Source: Diphasiastrum complanatum
Lineage: Eukaryota; Streptophyta; Lycopodiopsida; Lycopodiales; Lycopodiaceae
Assembly: GCA_029204225.1 (NCBI GenBank)
Contig: CM055095.1
Location: forward strand, 19,053,450-19,117,449
DNA: 64,000 nucleotides
Reading direction: 5' to 3'
The notes under the pieces are model-generated. The model was not told the DNA's origin. It made no database searches and was given only the letters and a program-made list of their open reading frames with translations. Shown here in pieces: positions 10,201 to 22,318 of this stretch (position 1 is the stretch's first letter; each line of letters starts with the position of its first letter). The position numbers were made by a program, and so were the translations under genes.

Positions 10201-10729
10201 TCACACTCATCTTCTTCAGCTGGATGTTTCCGGGCTTCCCATATTGTCTCAGACGTTATCTTTCGGCCTGCGTTACCGTCTTGGTCAGTTTAGGGTCTCT
10301 TCTCACCAGCTTGCTATTGAGACAGGCAGATACACAGACACACCTCGACCACTACGGATTTGTCAGTGCTGCTCTTTACAGGAGATTGAAGATGAGTTCC
10401 ATTTTATTTTCCGATGCCCAGCCTACTATGAGATTAGAGGCAGATACCATTGCTTAAACAGAGATACTCCACTTACACTTGCTTCTTTCCTTGCCTTCTC
10501 AGATGCGAGATGTGTTGGTTTATTATTGTGAGAGATGTTTACTCTCAGATCTTCCTTTTTATTGGATGTTTCTGATATGGATCATAGCCAGTCCAACATT
10601 ACGCACTTTTTCCAGAAGAGGGATAGAGATGAGACTTATGACAGTGAGTTAGACATTCTAGCACTCGGGCCCAGGGCTCTTCATCGGAGGCCAACACCTG
10701 CTTCTCACCGTATCACGTTAGCCAATTAG
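7249..10729 (+). pseudogene. LINE ORF2 polyprotein (endonuclease, reverse transcriptase, Cys/His segment), frameshifted
   Basis: Would nick target DNA and reverse-transcribe LINE RNA by target-primed reverse transcription. Endonuclease: WNCNG at about 7312, DILLLAET, then DHSLLLLSLGHH near 8070. RT: NLLHPILKAGDPLIVDNYR (about 8822-8880), GQAGFRAGYSTADQ, FVDFRKAFDSV, GVKQGCPLSPTLFALYIDD, catalytic LLYADDVILL (YADD at 9383-9394), GLMVNIGKTKVMVFN and YTYLGVLF. The C-terminal segment has CQCC and a downstream H-x4-C. Damage: a 1-base deletion near 7573, a pair of small deletions near 7746 and 7790 that erase the DFNAR motif seen in copy 1, a 1-base deletion near 9152 and a CGA-to-TGA stop at 10529-10531 (Arg in copy 1). 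It cannot make a full protein as it stands. Confidence 0.9.
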
Positions 10730-10960
10730 CTAGCTTATTTCAGTTTTCTCTTTCCCTTTGTGTAGCTGGTGGTTAAGCTACTGATATTGTACCCTCAACA
10801 GAGCTGGAGGTTAAGCTTTGTTTTTCTCTCTGTTTTCTAGTGTTGGTTTAGTTGTTAGAAATAAGTCCTACATGGACAACGCTCCTTCTTTTTTGATGTA
10901 CTCTCTACTTGTCTTATGTGCCCTCGGGTACTTAACAGACATTAATATAATTCTAATTCT

Positions 10961-11880
<920 letters not shown>

Positions 11881-11888
11881 TCTCTATT

Positions 11889-12250
11889 GTGTCCACGTCC
11901 TGTATATAGGATTCGGTATAGTCCTAGACTTGGATACACGGTACTCCAGAACTCAAGATTATTGGTTATGCCACGTCATACTAGACGGGACCCATAAAAG
12001 TAATTAATAACCTTGTGAGGCCTAGACACACTAATTGGAGTTAGTACAAGGTTTGGGACAGTCAATGCATGTGTAGAGTATCAATAGCAATTGGATTTAT
12101 TAATAGGGGAGTTTACACCTTGCATGGCTGCATGCACAGGGTGGTCTTGGGTCCATATAACTAGTGGAAACTCGCCCTACTCCACCATTCTCTTGGTGAT
12201 CCATTGCCAGGTTCCCTCACTCGACTCTTGCTTCCTATTCCTTGGCTCAA
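11889..12250 (+). mobile_element. Gypsy LTR, left copy
   Basis: Begins TGTCCACGTCC at the left and shares with the copy at 12539 the phrases ATATAGGATTCGG, TAGTCCTAGACTTGGATA, CGGTACTCCAG, TAATTAATAACCTTGTGAGG, AACTCGCCCTACTCC and CATTGCCAGG. The same family is seen at 33290-33424 (minus) and 35042-35100. The 3' limit is approximate. Confidence 0.7.
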
Positions 12251-12538
12251 GGGACCATGAATGTGAATCATTGGGATTCATCAGTAAAAAATTATGTGCA
12301 TAGAATTCAGGGAATTCTTGGTATAGAGTATTTCTCAGTCAAGAAATAGACTCAACTCATTAATGATTGTATCCCAGAGAGCTCAATTGGATAGCAGATC
12401 ATAATGATTCCAAGAATAACAACTAAATTTATATTTAACAGAACTTTGGGTGTCTCGACTCAGTTCTAGATAGTAAAAGAGATGGTTTTTGGTTTCTTTC
12501 CTGTTCTGAGGACAAAACTTGTTCAAGGGGCGGAAGAA
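12251..12538 (+). pseudogene. Remnant Gypsy interior ending in a polypurine tract
   Basis: About 290 bases between two LTRs of one family. The last 60 bases carry the usual Gypsy ending GAGGACAAAACTTGTTCAAG followed by a purine-rich GGGGCGGAAGAA just before the LTR. No gag-pol remains, so the interior has been almost entirely deleted. Confidence 0.6.
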
Positions 12539-12950
12539 TGTTACGTCCACGTCCTCTGCATATAGGATTCGGCATAGTCCTAGACTTGGATAGCCGGTAC
12601 TCCAGTACTCGAGATTATTGATTATGCCTCATTTATTCCGGACTAGGCCAGAAATGTAATTAATAACCTTGTGAGGACCCAGTCACACATCTAGTGACAT
12701 GTAGAGCTATTGCATGAGTTAGGATGGCTATTGGCACGGTGTAGAGTATTAATAGTAATGGCTTGCATATATGGGAATACTATACGCTTGCATCGGCACA
12801 TGCATAGGTAAAATAGGGGCTATATCCTCTTGTAGGAACTCGCCCTACTCCTATTCTTGTTCTGTGAATTCATTGCCAGGTCCCTCTCTCAATGATTGTA
12901 TCCTATCTTGTTATTCCTTTGTGTGTGTCTGTAAGCGGGATCTTGAGGTG
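12539..12950 (+). mobile_element. Gypsy LTR, right copy (TGTTACGTCCACG start)
   Basis: Starts immediately after the polypurine tract with TGTTACGTCCACG. It aligns over about 350 bases with the left LTR. The right boundary is unclear and lies before the CT-rich tandem duplication at 13017. Confidence 0.7.
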
Positions 12951-13016
12951 CTTCTCTTTCAACCGCCCCCTTGACCTCCTTCCACCCTTCTTTGCCCCTC
13001 CCTATTTCCTCCTCTA

Positions 13017-13116
13017 TTCCCCTCATTTTTTGTCTTTACCTACTCATACCCTCTACTCCTCACTTATTCCCCTCATTTTTTGTCTCTACCTACTCATACC
13101 CTCTACTCCTCACTTA
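13017..13116 (+). repeat. 50-bp tandem duplication
   Basis: Two adjacent 50-base units beginning TTCCCCTCATTTTTTGTCT and ending TACTCCTCACTTA, nearly identical (one T/C difference seen). Confidence 0.9.
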
Positions 13117-14849
13117 TCTCTCTTTTGAGATTGGACCGTTGTCAAGTTTCTTGCATAATGGCTTCTTTTCTTGTTCCACTCTAGTTTTTAAGAGCTTGTT
13201 GAGTTTCTTATTGCAATTTGTCCTCACTTTAGAATTGGACATTGAATTTTGACATTTTCCTTGGCAATGTTCTACCCTCATGCAAAGTCCTAGTTCCTAC
13301 CTTGGCAATGTTCGACTATCGTGCTAGATCTTACTCTTTGGCCCTTTCAATTAATCCTTACTTCTTAATCTCCATCCTTCAAATGTTTTGCATCGTCATT
13401 ATCAAATCTATCATATCCTATAAATGGGCCATGGCAAAATGGGCTTTGCAGAAAAATCCATTTGTAACAATCTCTTCAACGTGATCTCCAATGAAGAAAC
13501 ATTGACAAGTCTTTAAGTTTTCTTGTGTAATTCCATACAACAAGTCATACTAAAAAAATAAAAATAATAAAAACCTAAGCTGGAAATTAAAAAGATGAAC
13601 ATTGACATTTGTCATAGAAGTTGAAAAACCTTGCCATGTGGTGAGAGAAGATTGCTAGCAATTAGTGCAAGTGGGTCTCCTGGGAGCTGCAATTCACGGA
13701 CAAGCTAAAAGAATTAATGAACAGCTGAGAAGTAACAAGTACAACCAAGTTTTTTAGTACACTAAATTATCATAATTGAAGATTCAAATCATGAAACAAC
13801 ATGACAAGCCATTGATTCTCCATTGTTATGAAACATCAAAAATTTATAGCTTGGATACTTGAATACATTATGCTTGATTAAGACTACCTCAATAGCAAAA
13901 TGAACTTGAACTTTGTGTTTTAGCATATGAGGATTATGTGTTGTGCTTGTACTTTGTCATTATCTTTATGGGAATACAATCCAAAGTATTGAGAGAATGG
14001 GAATACAATCCACCTTTATGGGCTTTCCATCTCTCACAATGTATCGCTTGCTTTGTTGAAGTGGCTGAAAAAATGCAATGCAAGAATATGGTGATTTCAG
14101 GATTAGGTAAGCTACTTGCTCTTGGCAATTAGCAAACTTAGACAAGCCTAAACCCAAGAGAAAAACAAGAACGTACTTTCAAGAGAAATGAGCAATGTAA
14201 TAAACTAAATGTGTATATTGACATCGTCTAAGACCAAGAAGCTATTGGACCAAGCAAGAAATATACTTGCTCCATGACAAGATAGCAAGTTTCAGCAACT
14301 TACATGTATAGAACATCTAGCATCTAGAGTACTTTGAGAAACCTTTGACATCTTGTGAGCTGTAATTTCGAACTTTAAAAAAGTTAACCTTAAGAAGAAA
14401 ATCATGGAGAGGCTATGCTAGCGCCAAGAAAAACCTATAAACTTCCCTTTCAAGACTTATTGTACAACTACTATGATGGTGTTATCATGTTTCTTCTGCA
14501 CAATCAGAGAAGGTAGACATACTGTTTTCACTTCAATTTTCGCCTTTGCAATTTCAAGTTTTCAAACAAAATATTGCGAATTCACCTGCAACCCATAAAA
14601 CATTGCATCTTTTCACCATTGAAGCATTCATTCAGAGACTCCCTTTTCTTGTCCTCCAATTTTTGGCATAAACCATAGTCTACTGTAAAGGATATATCTA
14701 AAAGCATAGCAACCATTCTAGCACTCAAAAAAGGAAATCCACCATACCTCACATAAGAACAATCAGCTCAAAAATTCTCAAAGAACTCAAATGCAAGATT
14801 CTTGAAATCAACCAAAAAACAAAATTACATACAAGTTAATTATTTTCAA
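13117..14849. other. Unassigned repeat DNA, probably a minus-strand LTR interior
   Basis: No convincing coding sequence. The right part (about 13.6-14.9 kb) lies inside the 3' LTR position of the minus-strand Copia element that starts at 14937. A short direct repeat GGGAATACAATCCA occurs twice near 13970 and 13999. Confidence 0.3.
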
Positions 14850-14937
14850 GGGGGTAACACAATTGCTAACTAAAGTAGCAAAGTGACTAATTAAAATGTG
14901 CCAATAGGATGAATTATAGCTTACTACTTTAACACTC
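14850..14937 (-). mobile_element. Start of the 3' LTR of a minus-strand Copia element
   Basis: On the minus strand a purine-rich CTTAAGGGAGAG is followed by TGTTAAAGTAGTAAGC. About 70 bases are closely repeated at 20535-20605. Polypurine tract plus repeat fits a 3' LTR of the element whose RNase H lies at 15043-15345. Confidence 0.6.
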
Positions 14938-15042
14938 TCCCTTAAGCCCTAATTTATCTTATGCATACCTAGCTTCTCTCTAAAAAACTCAGTAGCAATA
15001 CACAGCTGCTTAGTAAAACCATCAGCTAATTGATCCCTTGTC

Positions 15043-15740
15043 CTACAATGTACCAAACATTCTCTTTAGATAAGAATTTTTCTCTAATGAAGCTATTCTA
15101 CATCTATATGCTTTGTACGAGCATGAAACATGAGAAATCTTTGCTAATTGTAAGCCACTCTGACTGTTGCTCTTGATTATTCTGAGTTTCACTTGTGGAA
15201 TTCCAATGTCTTCTAACACTCTTCGTAACCAACTGTACTTAGCTACGATAGTGAAGACGGCAATCGTTTCTTGCTTCTTGCTTGACCAAGAAAAACAGCC
15301 ATTACCAAAGTGAAAAAGATAGTCAGTGGGTAGACCTCTTGTCATCTATAATAGCTGCCCAAATCTGCATCCACATAACCCTGCAACATCAGCAAGCCGC
15401 ATTCCTTCCCTTACATGAAGTCTTGTGTAGTTGTTCCCTTAACATAGCAATGTATCTTCTTCAACCCCTTCCAACATATTTCCCTTGGCATTGCCATAAA
15501 TTGACTCACAAGACTCACAGTATAACTTATATCAAGACGTGCAATATCAAGCATCCAACTAACTAGCAAAATGAAGTAGCATCCACTAGTGAACTCTCGT
15601 CATCATGCAATTGCTTCTTCCCTACCTCAATACATCTAGAAATGGCTTTACATTCACTCATCTTGAATCACTTTAACATCTCATTGACATACTTTGTTTA
15701 AGTGTGTGCAATCCTTTTTTTGCCAAATTTCTATTCCCAA
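15043..15740 (-). pseudogene. Copia reverse transcriptase end and RNase H relic
   Basis: Minus-strand translation gives the Copia RT tail (KYVNEMLK, CKAISRCIEVGKKQL, DDESSLVDAT, QLVGCLIYL) with stop codons. It leads into the RNase H signature YLFHFGNGCFSWSSKKQETI and WLRRVLEDIGIPQ, with SNSQSGLQLAK in place of the usual D-N-Q-S-A block. The D-to-S change and the stops show it is inactive. Upstream on the same strand, Copia pol is interrupted by Gypsy DNA. Confidence 0.85.
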
Positions 15741-15789
15741 CAATAGTGCAAGATCAACCTACAACATGACTAGTGTAATGCTAGAATCA

Positions 15790-16230
15790 CCAATCTAGGA
15801 AATTGACTATTGCATTGATTCTTAGCCAGGTAGTCACTACATATCTTCAGTGCTCCCGCTTTGAGTTTATCTTCAGATTCCCAGGAAGATTCAATTAATG
15901 AAGCTCGTAGCCATTTCGCTAGATATTCTTGTTGAGTGCCAACTCGCTTCCAAATTCGTGTTATCGATCAGATGTGAAACACATTAGGTATGTAACATTG
16001 ATGGTAACGCCAACCGGTTAGCCACTAGGTTGATCTCTTGCATAATATGATAGGGACCAGCGTAAGGGCGAACAAACTTATGTGAGAGCCCTTTTGGCAG
16101 CATGATATTCTTTGTGTTTAACCAAACTTGATTCCTTTATCCAGTGCCAACCTCGCCTACGTGGGTTCACATCGACTGCCATGCTTCGTTAGGATTGCTC
16201 CAATAATGCCTTCACGTCTACAAGTTTTGT
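15790..16230 (-). pseudogene. Chromovirus integrase C-terminus with chromodomain
   Basis: Minus-strand frames give ITRIWKRVGTQQEYLAKWLR followed by ASLIESSWESEDKLKAGALK, typical of the integrase-linked chromodomain of Gypsy chromoviruses (Y-L-V-K-W, then E-S-S-W-E). Such domains guide integration to particular chromatin. Frame changes separate it from the block upstream. Confidence 0.7.
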
Positions 16231-16439
16231 GTGCCACTCATTAATGAACTCCTCTACATTGGGAACTGGAGGGAACTGAAGTTTCTTGCAATTGGCCCTC
16301 ATAAGAAAAGAGCTAGGAGCAATTGGCAATCAACCATTGCTTACCTCAAATGGCACCTTTTCAATGGATCTGTTCACCTGGTTGTTATGTGCAAACTCAA
16401 GGATATCCAAGTAGTTGACCCAATCAAATTGGTCCGAGT

Positions 16440-16790
16440 TGGATACAGCAGGGTTCCCGATTGTACCATGCTATTTAGACTCAAGATTATCACATGGTCT
16501 GAGATTCATATTGGGCCAGCTCCGTGTCTCATCACATCAGCTTGAGATTGACTACACGCGTCCGGGGCACCCCACTAGTGGAAAGGATCTGCCAGCTGTG
16601 TTCCTTATTAGATATAGAGTCTGAGAATCAACTTCTTATTCAGATGCCAAGTCTATTACGAGATCAGTGGGAGATACCCCTGCCTCTTCCGAGATGCACT
16701 TGTCACACTAAGATCTATTGTATATGAGGATCCACATTGTGTTGCACTCATGATCAGGGAGATGCTTCTACTATGACGAGATTTATATCA
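16440..16790 (+). pseudogene. LINE ORF2 C-terminal fragment inserted in a Gypsy element
   Basis: The frames near 16500-16560 read LRFILGQLRVSSHQLEI, matching LRYRLGQFRVSSHQLAI of LINE copy 2. A CQLCSLLDIE block and a YYEIS-like block follow. It is a short 3' piece of the same LINE family lying on the + strand between minus-strand Gypsy RT and integrase. Confidence 0.75.
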
Positions 16791-17640
16791 GTGATCTTAT
16801 TACCAAGATAAACAAGTTCATAGAAATCACACTTGGATTCCTTCGCATAAAGCTTGCCTGAGAATCCACAAGACAGTCTTGATATGATTCACATGCTCCT
16901 TAAGGGTCTTGCTATAGATGAGTATATCATCTAAGAATACCACCAAATTTTCCCAAAAATGGATGAAATAAATCATTCATCATTTGCTGGAATGTTGCAA
17001 TGGTATTCATTAACCCAAAAGGTACCACCAAGAATTCATAATGTTCGAATCTCATCTGAAAACTAGTTTTCTGCACGTCACTTAGAGGAATTCCAATCTA
17101 ACGGTACCCTGTTTTTGATATAAATATTTAGCTCCATAAGGTCATCCATCCTGGGCAATGGACATTTATTTTTATCATTTACCTTTTCTAATCCCTTACA
17201 ATTGACACACATCTGAAAGTCTCCATCCTTCTTCCCCTTCAAACGAATAGGAGCACCCCATGGCGACTTACTTAGGCTGGATATGTCCCATCTTCAGAAA
17301 ATTTTCTATTCAACTAGTAATCTTTGTCTCCTCTTTTTGAGAAAACCGATACGATTGTCTAGAGATAGGCAAACTACCTAGAATGAACTCTATCCTATGG
17401 TCTACTGACCTAGAAGGTGGTAAACCATGAGGCAATTCTTTTGGGAATACATCTTGAAATTCTTATATGATTGCATTCTTTTCTATTTGCTCTTGATCTA
17501 AATCCATTGAGCTAAAAACTAAGGAAAATTCACAACTATTTAGATGCATCTCAAAAAAATCCAAAATGGGCATGGCAAACAAAGAATACATTATATTCGT
17601 ATGTGCTAAGTCCAAAACATGAAAACTAACTAATTCTCTA
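16791..17640 (-). pseudogene. Gypsy chromovirus reverse-transcriptase relic
   Basis: Minus-strand translation shows FPKELPHGLPPSRSVDHRIE (17350-17450), then an HYEFLVVPFGLMNTIATFQ block near 17000 and the catalytic FLDDILIYSKT (about 16905-16945). All are Ty3/Gypsy RT hallmarks. Stops and frame changes occur, and the chain is cut at 16790 by the LINE fragment. It belongs with the chromodomain at 15790-16230. Confidence 0.85.
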
Positions 17641-18129
17641 TAATCTTCTATTACTACTAGGAGATTGACACTCTAACATCCCAAGTTTCTAACTCAGCTA
17701 CTGAAGCTAGATAGACTTTATATCTATGATTGTTAGTTTCAATTTCCAAGCTAAGTTTCTACACAAGACAATGATTGATGAAATTATCCATTGTTGACTT
17801 AAATACCAACTTCTTGATTTCTTATTGTGCCCTTCAAACATAATAAATCAATAGGAAAAAAAGGAAGTTTTCCTAAAGGAACAATCACGCTCACAACTGA
17901 ACAAATCAATTTCCGATTTTGCACCTCTACTACTTGGCATCTCCATGACTTGAGCTATGCCTCCGAGACATGTTCAGCAAGAGGCCTGCCACGTCACCCT
18001 GGCTTGCACTATCCACACATGCGAGAATAAAGGCTGAAAAATCTTGTAGAAGGCCGCACTTTTCAAGAGACATTTCTCATTAACGCATCCCACCCTTTGC
18101 ATGCCCTCAAAGAGTCATGTGCAAATAGT

Positions 18130-18570
18130 GATTTCTGGGAGGAGCCCTAACCAACAAACTTCGGTGAATCGATGCACAAGCCCCAAGCAATCAGAACCAA
18201 TGTTTGATAGCTTTCGCTAAATTCCATTGTTAGCTTCCGATCTATAATTGTCCAAACTGACAATAGACTCTTATGCAATTCTAGAACATACAACGCATTT
18301 TCAATCATTTTGACTTGTCCACTTGGAAATTGTGTAAGTACCATGTCGATCCCTAAACCTAACATTCGTCTCCATTTGCATGAGCAGCCTCGTCTCCATT
18401 ATCGATTAGTGTCACTCTCGAACCAAGTCTTATTCCCCATCATGTGTCTTGTTGCTCCTAAGTCAACAAACCAACGAGTGTCATCACAAGAACTTTTCGA
18501 TGCCAATGCAGTAACAAATGTTATCCCTTGGTCACCATTATCGATGTTGTGATCATCCTCAGCAAGATTA
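18130..18570 (-). pseudogene. Copia protease and pre-integrase relic
   Basis: Minus strand: WFVDLGATRHMMGNKTWF matches the Copia protease core WxxDSGAxxHMT, with the active-site Ser changed to Leu. Downstream, FPSGQVKMIENALYVLELHK and SLLSVWTIIDRKLTMEF match the gag-pre-integrase region. Frames are broken near 18370. It lies upstream of the Gypsy block on the same strand, so the Copia element was split by Gypsy DNA. Confidence 0.8.
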
Positions 18571-18593
18571 ATAATCTACTTCGCCTTGCCCTT

Positions 18594-19340
18594 TTAAATG
18601 TCAACCCCCTCCTTCCGACAATCCTTTGCCCAATGACCTAGATTTTTGCAACATACACGCATTCCTTTCTTCTTCTTACTAGTTGAAGTGCCCTGATCAT
18701 CATCTTCCTCATCTTCTACTTCCTTTGGAACTTCTTGTAATTTTGTTTCTCCTTTAAGAACATTGCTTGGGTGCCATCCTTGTCCCAACCACATCTCTTC
18801 ATCACTCCTCTTGTAAGAGAATGCCATGTAAATCCTCATAATGGGGTAGCCTCTTCCTTGCCATGATGCCACTTACAAACAACCAATAATTTTCTGCAAC
18901 TCCAGTCATTGTCATAAGAACGAATTCCCCGTCCCTCACAAGTTCACCAATTCTTGTCAATGGTCCCTTACCTCCTTAATGCTAGTAAGATAAGGCTCCA
19001 TGCTTTCACGTCCCTCCATTCTGATATTGTTCAACTTGTTTCGCAAGAAAATTAGTCATGAGGGGTCTATTTCTTGAAATTGCACCTTGAGTGCATCCCA
19101 TGTGCCTATGGCCATATGTGCATCACTTATATGTGATCATTGATCACGACTTTTGTGCACGTCAATCGAAAGCCCTTTGCTTTACTAGTGTTGTATTTGG
19201 TCTTCACTCTACGCCGGTCACAATGTCCCACAGTTCTCAGTCCACAAAGATGCTCTCCATTTAACTTCCAATTATTGTAGTTTGAAATACCTTCTAGCTT
19301 GCTATTTTCCGCTAGCAAGGTATCACCCACATGTGCCATT
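18594..19340 (-). pseudogene. Copia gag relic with damaged zinc knuckle
   Basis: The N-terminal block at 19339-19260 (LLAENSKLEGISNYNNWKLN) resembles Copia gag. The C-terminal block at about 18600-18690 contains CCKNLGHWAKDC. In the CX2CX4HX4C knuckle the first Cys position is Arg (CGT where TGT is expected). An acidic stretch (VEDEEDDDQ) and a Lys-rich run precede it. Stops separate the two blocks. Confidence 0.75.
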
Positions 19341-20529
19341 TTCCCTCAAATCTTTGCTTGGGTTTTGCGTAAAACCTTTCAATGCAAAGCTCTTGAGAGT
19401 TATAGCAACAATTAGGCACTATCATTCTACCTCTGACGCAGAATTTACAACCAAAATTTGCCCAAAAATGGACACGGTTACCAAATATAGCTTGCCAAGT
19501 TGACAATATTCCATACAGTAGAATGGTGTGATAACTGCTCCAAAAACTCTCCCTTGACAGAAGTCACTCACTGTCTATTGGCACTGCGTGAGATTCTTCA
19601 GACGTTAGTTTGGCCCAAAAAAGGACGACTCTAGCTAAACCTACCCTTTTCTGAAAAGCCTTTAGCTATTTTTCAAACTTTTGAAATAAAGGCTCACTTT
19701 GACGTTAATTGGGCTTCAAAACAGAATCCACTTGGATATTTCTTTTGAAAATTCTTCAGTTTCCCATTTCACAACTTCACAATTAAAGTTCTACAAACCC
19801 AACCAAACTCAACCATTAATCTATGGCCTTGGTAAAACTATCTCAACAATTCGTGAGAATTGACATCCATGGCCCATGGCCTCTTGCGCACCCACACGTT
19901 GATCCTTTATACACAAAACACTTGTGTACGCTACGTGTTCACCCACATTGGCTGCGCACGACCCTTCACAGGTCTTCATGCTCTCATGCAGTCAGTCACC
20001 AATCCACAATATCCACGTCAACTAGGGAGACTGGGGTGCCTCCCTGTAAGCTTTTACACCATAAAAATGCTTACCTAATGAGCAAGATCCAAGGTTTTAT
20101 GTTCATAAACCCTGGCTTCACCTTGCTTCCATAGCTCATAAGCAAGGGTCTTTTTTGCTTCATGGCTATGCATAAGATACCCTCTACCCTACTAGGGCAA
20201 CCCTATGTGGCAATTCACAGCATCAAATCTTCTTTCCTATGGGGAAAGATTCATAAGATTTTACTTGCCAAACCTTGGCTATGGAGCTCTTCTTTTTTAA
20301 AGTCTTCTTGCCTAGCTAAGATAGCCTCCATGGCTTCTCCTCGCACTATCTTTGAGGGCAGTCCTATTGAGAAGCCTTACACACAATTCCTAAGCCAATA
20401 TATCAACTATTGTTACTATAAGCTGATTTTCCAGCTTGCTAGTCTCCTAACGTTCCTTCATGGCAACTACTAACTTTTGCTAGCTGATACCCTCTAAAAA
20501 ATATTGTGCCCTTACGTGGCACTTGAAAA
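19341..20529 (-). other. Probable 5' LTR or leader of the minus-strand Copia element
   Basis: No coding sequence recognised. Its place between the gag N-terminus and the repeated LTR start at 20605 fits a 5' LTR plus leader, but it does not align beyond about 70 bases with the 3' LTR. No clean primer-binding site was found. Another insertion is possible. Confidence 0.35.
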
Positions 20530-20605
20530 AAATAGTACTAACTAAAGCAGCAAAGTGACTAATTACAATGCACCAATAGGATAAATTACAGATTACTACT
20601 TTAAC
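20530..20605 (-). mobile_element. Start of the 5' LTR, repeat of 14865-14937
   Basis: On the minus strand it begins TGTTAAAGTAGTAATC and shares about 70 bases with the sequence ending at 14937, with scattered substitutions. The pair frames a 5.7-kb nested Copia relic. Confidence 0.6.
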
Positions 20606-22306
20606 ATCTACAATATTATCGTTCTTCTTCAAAGGAACTTTTCATGTTCATTCAGGAGCTTACATTTTTTTATCTTGGTTCTTGATGGATTTTCCAATAA
20701 TGGAACCATGTACCAACATTAATCCACTAGTCTTGAATGTGCCTTTGAGAACCTAGTATGAACTATTTCAATCTCAAGACACTTTGCTCGGAGAATGCTC
20801 CATCCACAAGCTTCATATTTGTATAAAAGAACTGAGTTACCAATGATTCATATATTCACCTACTCCAATAAGAAGCTTTCTATGCAACACTAGGCCAAAT
20901 ATGAAATCGAAAAAGGACCATAAATGAGTTCTGCCCAAACTAAACTCTATTTCAGCCCAGTTGAACAGGTTATGAGAATTATAGTTTTGACTTTTGAGAT
21001 CAAAAATGCCCCGATCCACCTTTCATCAAAGACCTAAAAAATCACAAAAGGCTTTGGGTGCCTTTAAATTTGTATTAGGAAATGCTGTGTCACTCCAATA
21101 ACTATATACAATGTCATCCATCATCTATGAAGATGTGAGTGCCCCACAGGCAAGTCACTGGAAAAGTCAATAAACCGCACACTGCATTGTGCTTCTTGGG
21201 CCTTCGTGCCTTCTCCAATTCTGAAGTATAGAGACCCAGAGTGGCATCTAGAAAGGTTTGTGTCTCATTATTGTCTTTTGTTAACCGACAAGCTATGCAA
21301 CTTTGAGTTAAGGTCCTTGATGTGTCTTACCTCTCCTTGTAAAAGCTGTGGAGACCACACTAGCAAAAGAAAGTTTCTAGAACAATGCCTAGAACCTTAA
21401 AGTCTTGCCAACTGTCAACAAGCGATACATCCGCATATTGAAGAGATAAAGCATTCTAAGCTTAGCAAAGGCCTCGTCAGCAGCTCTCAAATAATGATGC
21501 TACTTGTAATAGTTGATAGAAAATGAGGCCACAGTAGCTGGTGGCTCATGATACAAGAAGCAAGTTCCCAGCAATGGCAGGTTGCTCAGTAATGGAGGGA
21601 TAGAAGGGAGACAATGGCTGATCAAGAAAAACAGCAAGGAGAAGGCAAGGTGGAAATTGGTGACAAAAACCCAGACAGGAAGGTATCTTGCTATAATAGT
21701 GGAGGAGACAGCAATACAAGAGGCTGTGCAACCAATATTCAGAAGCATAAACTATTCATCCCAAAATAGTGTCATAAAGGCAATTAACAACATTTGTTAT
21801 TGTGCATCGTGGTGTCCTGGTTAAGTGTAAATTTTTAAAAAATGCCCACTATAGGAATTCAATTTGTAAAAGACGTACAGTTTATGTGAAAAGGTTCTCA
21901 ATGTTCATATTGATGCTTATAATTTTTATGCAAGTATGAGTCTTACAACTTGTCTGTTGGACAGATCTCCTAAACAGTACTTGGCCAGTCAACAAACGTG
22001 TCCCATGCGGTGTAAACTGCATCAGGGGAACGGTAGCAAGACGGTTCAACTAACTCTTGCAAGACATGCCTATGTGTCAGGGATTACCAACAAGTGACAT
22101 GAGCTGTTGGCTGAATTGCATGTGCTACTTGTCAGCATCAAGAGGAGCTAGGCTAGGAGGGTGCTGAGGGAAAATGAGACATCGGAGGGAATGCCTCATT
22201 CTTAATAAAGGCACTAAAAACACACTCGTGTTCTAATTACTGTGCTGATGTAATTATCTTGAAATTAAGATTTTTTTCATTTTTGGAGAGATTGCTGTGT
22301 AATATT
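20606..22306. other. Unassigned repeat-like DNA
   Basis: No domain was recognised on either strand. The last 350 bases before 22307 are in the position of a 5' LTR for the primer-binding site that follows; a partner LTR was not found. Confidence 0.3.
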
Positions 22307-22318
22307 TGGTATCAGAGC
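22307..22318 (+). other. LTR-element primer-binding site (initiator Met tRNA)
   Basis: TGGTATCAGAGC, complementary to initiator methionine tRNA. Followed by a gene-free leader-like stretch, as at position 16. Confidence 0.65.
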
